Origin: Desulfobacterales bacterium
Lineage (GTDB): Bacteria > Desulfobacterota > Desulfobacteria > Desulfobacterales > JADGBH01
Direction: 5' to 3'
NCBI GenBank assembly: GCA_015231595.1
Contig: JADGBH010000026.1
Coordinates: 1-53,543, forward strand
Length of the DNA stretch: 53,543 bases
Positions 51,494-53,543 of the stretch are shown one piece after another. How positions within the stretch are numbered: position 1 is the stretch's first letter; each line of letters begins with the position of its first letter. The translations under genes and the position numbers were made by a program. The notes under the pieces were generated by a model. That model did no database searches. It had not been told where the DNA came from and saw only the letters and a list, made by a program, of their open reading frames with translations.

Positions 51494-52495
51494 TTATTTT
51501 GAACTTTCATGACTTAATATTTCAAAATCAGGTATTTTTGTTTTAAAAAAATGTCGAACTTTTTTTATAATATTAGCTTCTACTTGTCTAACACGTTCTC
51601 GACTAATTCCATACTTGTCACCTATTTCTTGAAGAGTTATTGGGTTATCTGCAAAAATCCTAAGACTGAATATTTCTAGTTCTCTTTCTGTAAGAGTTTT
51701 TTTAAATTCATCAATTCTATCGTTTATAATTAATTCTAATTGTTTTTTTGCCAAATCGTCTTCAGCTGAATTAACATTGTCAAGATTTAAAATTTCGACT
51801 CTTTCAGTATCTGAATCCTCTTTTACAGGAGCATCAATAGATAAGTCAAAAGAATCTAAACGTTGGTTCATATCAATAATTTCTGATTCAGATACCCCAA
51901 GCCTTTCTGAAAGCAATTTGGGCTGGGGATCAAAACCCATTTCAAAAAGTATTTGCTTTTCTTTTTTTAATTTAAAAAAAAGTTTTCTTTGGGCTTGAGT
52001 AGTTCCAATTCTTACAAGACGCCAGTTATCCATTATAAACTTTAAAATATAAGCTTTTATCCAAAAAGACGCATAATATGAAAATTTGACATTTTTATAT
52101 GGATCAAATTTCCTAACAGCATGGATAAGCCCAATATTTCCTTCTTGAATAAGGTCAAGAACATTTTGCATCCAAGCTTTTTGAAATTCAATAGCTATCT
52201 TAACGACTAACCTTAAATTTGATGTTACTAATTCATAAGCAGCTTCTTTGTCTTCATCATTTTGAACTTTCAAAGCTAATTCTATTTCTCTTTCCCTTGA
52301 AATAAGTTTAAAACGCCTTATTTCTTGAAGATAACTTTGAAGAGGGTCATATTTTACAAGACTTCTTGCTGTAGTGTTTACGGGCTCTTCATTTATCATA
52401 GTTTGCTCAGACTGAAAAGCCACTGGTTTGTTTTTAAAAAATTTTTTTTCTTTTTCTTGCATTTTCCCTAAACTTAATATATTAGAATTGTCCAT
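51494..52495 (-). CDS. rpoH: RpoH-type (sigma-32-like) RNA polymerase sigma factor
   Basis: 333 residues from ATG 52495. The longer frame to 52531 runs into tRNA-Arg and is rejected. Regions 1.2-2 are complete: DPLQSYLQEIRRFKLISREREIELA, VTSNLRLVVKIAIEFQK, IQEGNIGLIHAVRKFDP and FSYYASFWIKAYILKFIMDNW. QRKLFF, then region 3 and region 4 (TLTERELEIFSLRI, ITLQEIGDKYGISRERVRQVE) follow. The pattern resembles the RpoH-like heat-shock sigma of Desulfobacterota and Geobacter. Its start codon is only 8 bp from the 5' end of the divergent tRNA-Arg gene, so its promoter and leader must lie in or past the tRNA gene. Function as heat-shock sigma is inferred. Confidence 0.88.
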   Translation of the reverse strand: MDNSNILSLGKMQEKEKKFFKNKPVAFQSEQTMINEEPVNTTARSLVKYDPLQSYLQEIRRFKLISREREIELALKVQNDEDKEAAYELVTSNLRLVVKIAIEFQKAWMQNVLDLIQEGNIGLIHAVRKFDPYKNVKFSYYASFWIKAYILKFIMDNWRLVRIGTTQAQRKLFFKLKKEKQILFEMGFDPQPKLLSERLGVSESEIIDMNQRLDSFDLSIDAPVKEDSDTERVEILNLDNVNSAEDDLAKKQLELIINDRIDEFKKTLTERELEIFSLRIFADNPITLQEIGDKYGISRERVRQVEANIIKKVRHFFKTKIPDFEILSHESSK

Positions 52496-52503
52496 AAATT
52501 TTA

Positions 52504-52577
<74 letters not shown>

Positions 52578-52590
52578 CTTACAAAATAAG

Positions 52591-52624
52591 GCTTCTACAG
52601 ACTTTGGTTTGTAGAAGCTTTTTT
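52591..52624 (+). terminator. rho-independent terminator of tRNA-Arg
   Basis: A perfect 9-bp stem GCTTCTACA (52591-52599) with TGTAGAAGC (52610-52618), 10-base loop and six T at 52619-52624. It begins 14 bases after the tRNA end. Confidence 0.9.
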
Positions 52625-52858
52625 AGTTTTGACATTTTGTCCATCACCTGTCCATCATTTGAAAAAATCCTTTCAAGACCCTTGATATTCCTGAAAAGAA
52701 TTTTTCCTTTGTTAAAAAGCCCGTTCCCATAGCATCATTTACCATACTTTATTATCATTTAATTTCCCAAGTATACTTATACTTAATGAGATCAAAAATC
52801 AACTTTTTCATTAACTGTGGATAGCTAATTATTATTAAAAACTATTTTTAACTACTAA

Positions 52859-53212
52859 CTATATTATAAATCTATCTTAGCCAAGAGACAAAAAGATAAC
52901 AAAGCCGAATATGTCTTCTTATCCAAGAAAAAAAGAAAAATCAAAGAAGTTTCATCAACTTTTGATAGAGCAGTTGAAATTACTGGTTTAAATAAAGGTG
53001 TATCCGACCCAAGGGAGAAGGTGGTCTTTCATACTTTGAGACATACCTTTGCGAGCTGGCTGGTTGAGAAAGGCGAAGATTTATTATATACTGTGAAAAA
53101 ATTAATGGGGCATTCAGCATTAGGCATGACAGAAAGATATTCTCATTTAGGCGATAACACGCTACAGAATGCAGTAAAAAAATTAGATGCAATTACTTTA
53201 AATAACAGCTAA
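52859..53212 (+). pseudogene. truncated tyrosine recombinase (integrase), C-terminal part only
   Basis: Open frame from 52859 after a stop at 52856, without a start codon that fits. The C-terminal catalytic part reads FHTLRHTFASWLVEKG (R-H-x-x motif with the second active Arg), LMGHSALGMTERYSHLG (GHS and catalytic Tyr) and NAVKKLD. Upstream, AEYVFLSKKKRKIKEV and FDRAVEITGLNKG match the core domain only in part. The N-terminal SAM-like domain and the first Arg block are missing, so it should be inactive. The family is Xer/phage integrase (PF00589). It lies in the region between tRNA-Arg and the window end, consistent with a remnant of an integrated element. Confidence 0.85.
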
Positions 53213-53272
53213 AGAATATGCTGAAATGTTATAGGGTTACGCGGACCATTAAAAACTATTTCATAATATGCA

Positions 53273-53308
53273 AATAGATGAGTGTGTAGATTCACCCAGT
53301 CATCTATT
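53273..53308. repeat. 9-bp inverted repeat downstream of the integrase remnant
   Basis: AATAGATGA (53273-53281) and TCATCTATT (53300-53308) form perfect arms around an 18-base loop. No gene is visible in 53213-53406. It may be a transcript end or part of the decayed element. Confidence 0.5.
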
Positions 53309-53406
53309 CATTAAATAAATAGAACTTTTCAATTAACATGACATCCTGCGAAATCAAGTATTGGAAATAACCTTTTATACTGCCCCTACAATAATTCTGC
53401 TCTGAT

Positions 53407-53543
53407 TCATAATTCTTTAGTTTTAAATCCAAGAATTTTAGCTGTATGTATTGATTTATTAATTCTTTCTTTCAAAGCATCTTTTAAGTCTATCTTCTCA
53501 ACTTCTTTAAAAGCCTTATCTTTTAGCTTCCATACTTCTTTAA
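53407..53543 (-). CDS. partial ORF, 5' end beyond the window
   Basis: The minus frame ends with TGA at 53407-53409 and is open to the right edge. It encodes a C-terminal basic helical piece: KEVWKLKDKAFKEVEKIDLK, later SIHTAKILGFKTKEL. It resembles short helical antitoxin-like ORFs, but too little is seen to name it. It lies beyond the integrase remnant, so it may belong to the foreign segment. Confidence 0.5.
   Translation of the reverse strand, partial: KEVWKLKDKAFKEVEKIDLKDALKERINKSIHTAKILGFKTKEL

Overview
The window is a low-GC (roughly one third G+C by eye) bacterial chromosome segment. Gene content points to the Desulfobacterota, most likely the Desulfobacterales: an RpoH-type sigma factor followed by a TPR lipoprotein and a LolB-like lipoprotein, a hydrogenase-4-like membrane complex, an ACT/PFL pair, a COG1313 radical SAM protein, the two-domain GatB, and many PAS/hybrid kinases. 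This placement is inferred from family composition, not from a marker tree.

Layout. 1-887: an Rpn-type nuclease cut by the left edge, with 21-bp heptad repeats. 1000-5038: a tight five-gene minus-strand operon (radical SAM, Ycf46-like AAA ATPase, Ycf35/DUF1257, TPR, DUF2997). 5221-5667: a nested palindromic REP/MITE-like element that runs into the start of an ECF sigma / anti-sigma / Spy-like periplasmic protein operon (5655-7262). 7.3-12.2 kb: tex, an orphan protein and gatB. 12.3-17.9 kb: a PAS histidine kinase, a U32-family protein, a HigBA-like toxin-antitoxin pair and purB. 18.2-24.9 kb: a LysM protein, a small protein with the ACT/PFL pair, a cytidylate-kinase-like protein, ywbE plus UPF0178, a K+ channel and pcm. 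25.0-32.3 kb: a six-gene proton-pumping complex related to hydrogenase 4, whose large subunit lacks the Ni-binding cysteines. 32.5-39.4 kb: a minus-strand run joining cell-wall enzymes (D,D-carboxypeptidase, lytic transglycosylase) with a chemoreceptor-like protein and a hybrid kinase. 39.5-48.1 kb: radA, a PBP-like protein, an amidase, mutS, a LapA-like protein, UPF0280 and a dGTPase. 48.2-52.5 kb: rpoH, two lipoprotein genes and an ATP-grasp enzyme. 52.5-53.5 kb: tRNA-Arg(UCU), a truncated integrase and an edge-cut ORF, which look like the scar of an integrated element.

The most unusual signal is not a protein. Five intergenic sites (about 910, 10498, 18098, 32328 on the minus strand, and 48087) share a core around TATTTTTAGCCTTAG. 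Each core is flanked on both sides by palindromes or inverted repeats. Within one site the left and right flanks resemble each other, but flanks differ between sites. Four of the five lie upstream of a minus-strand gene (Rpn, the orphan, purB, dGTPase). I do not recognise this family. It could be a small non-autonomous mobile element, a structured RNA or a repeated operator.
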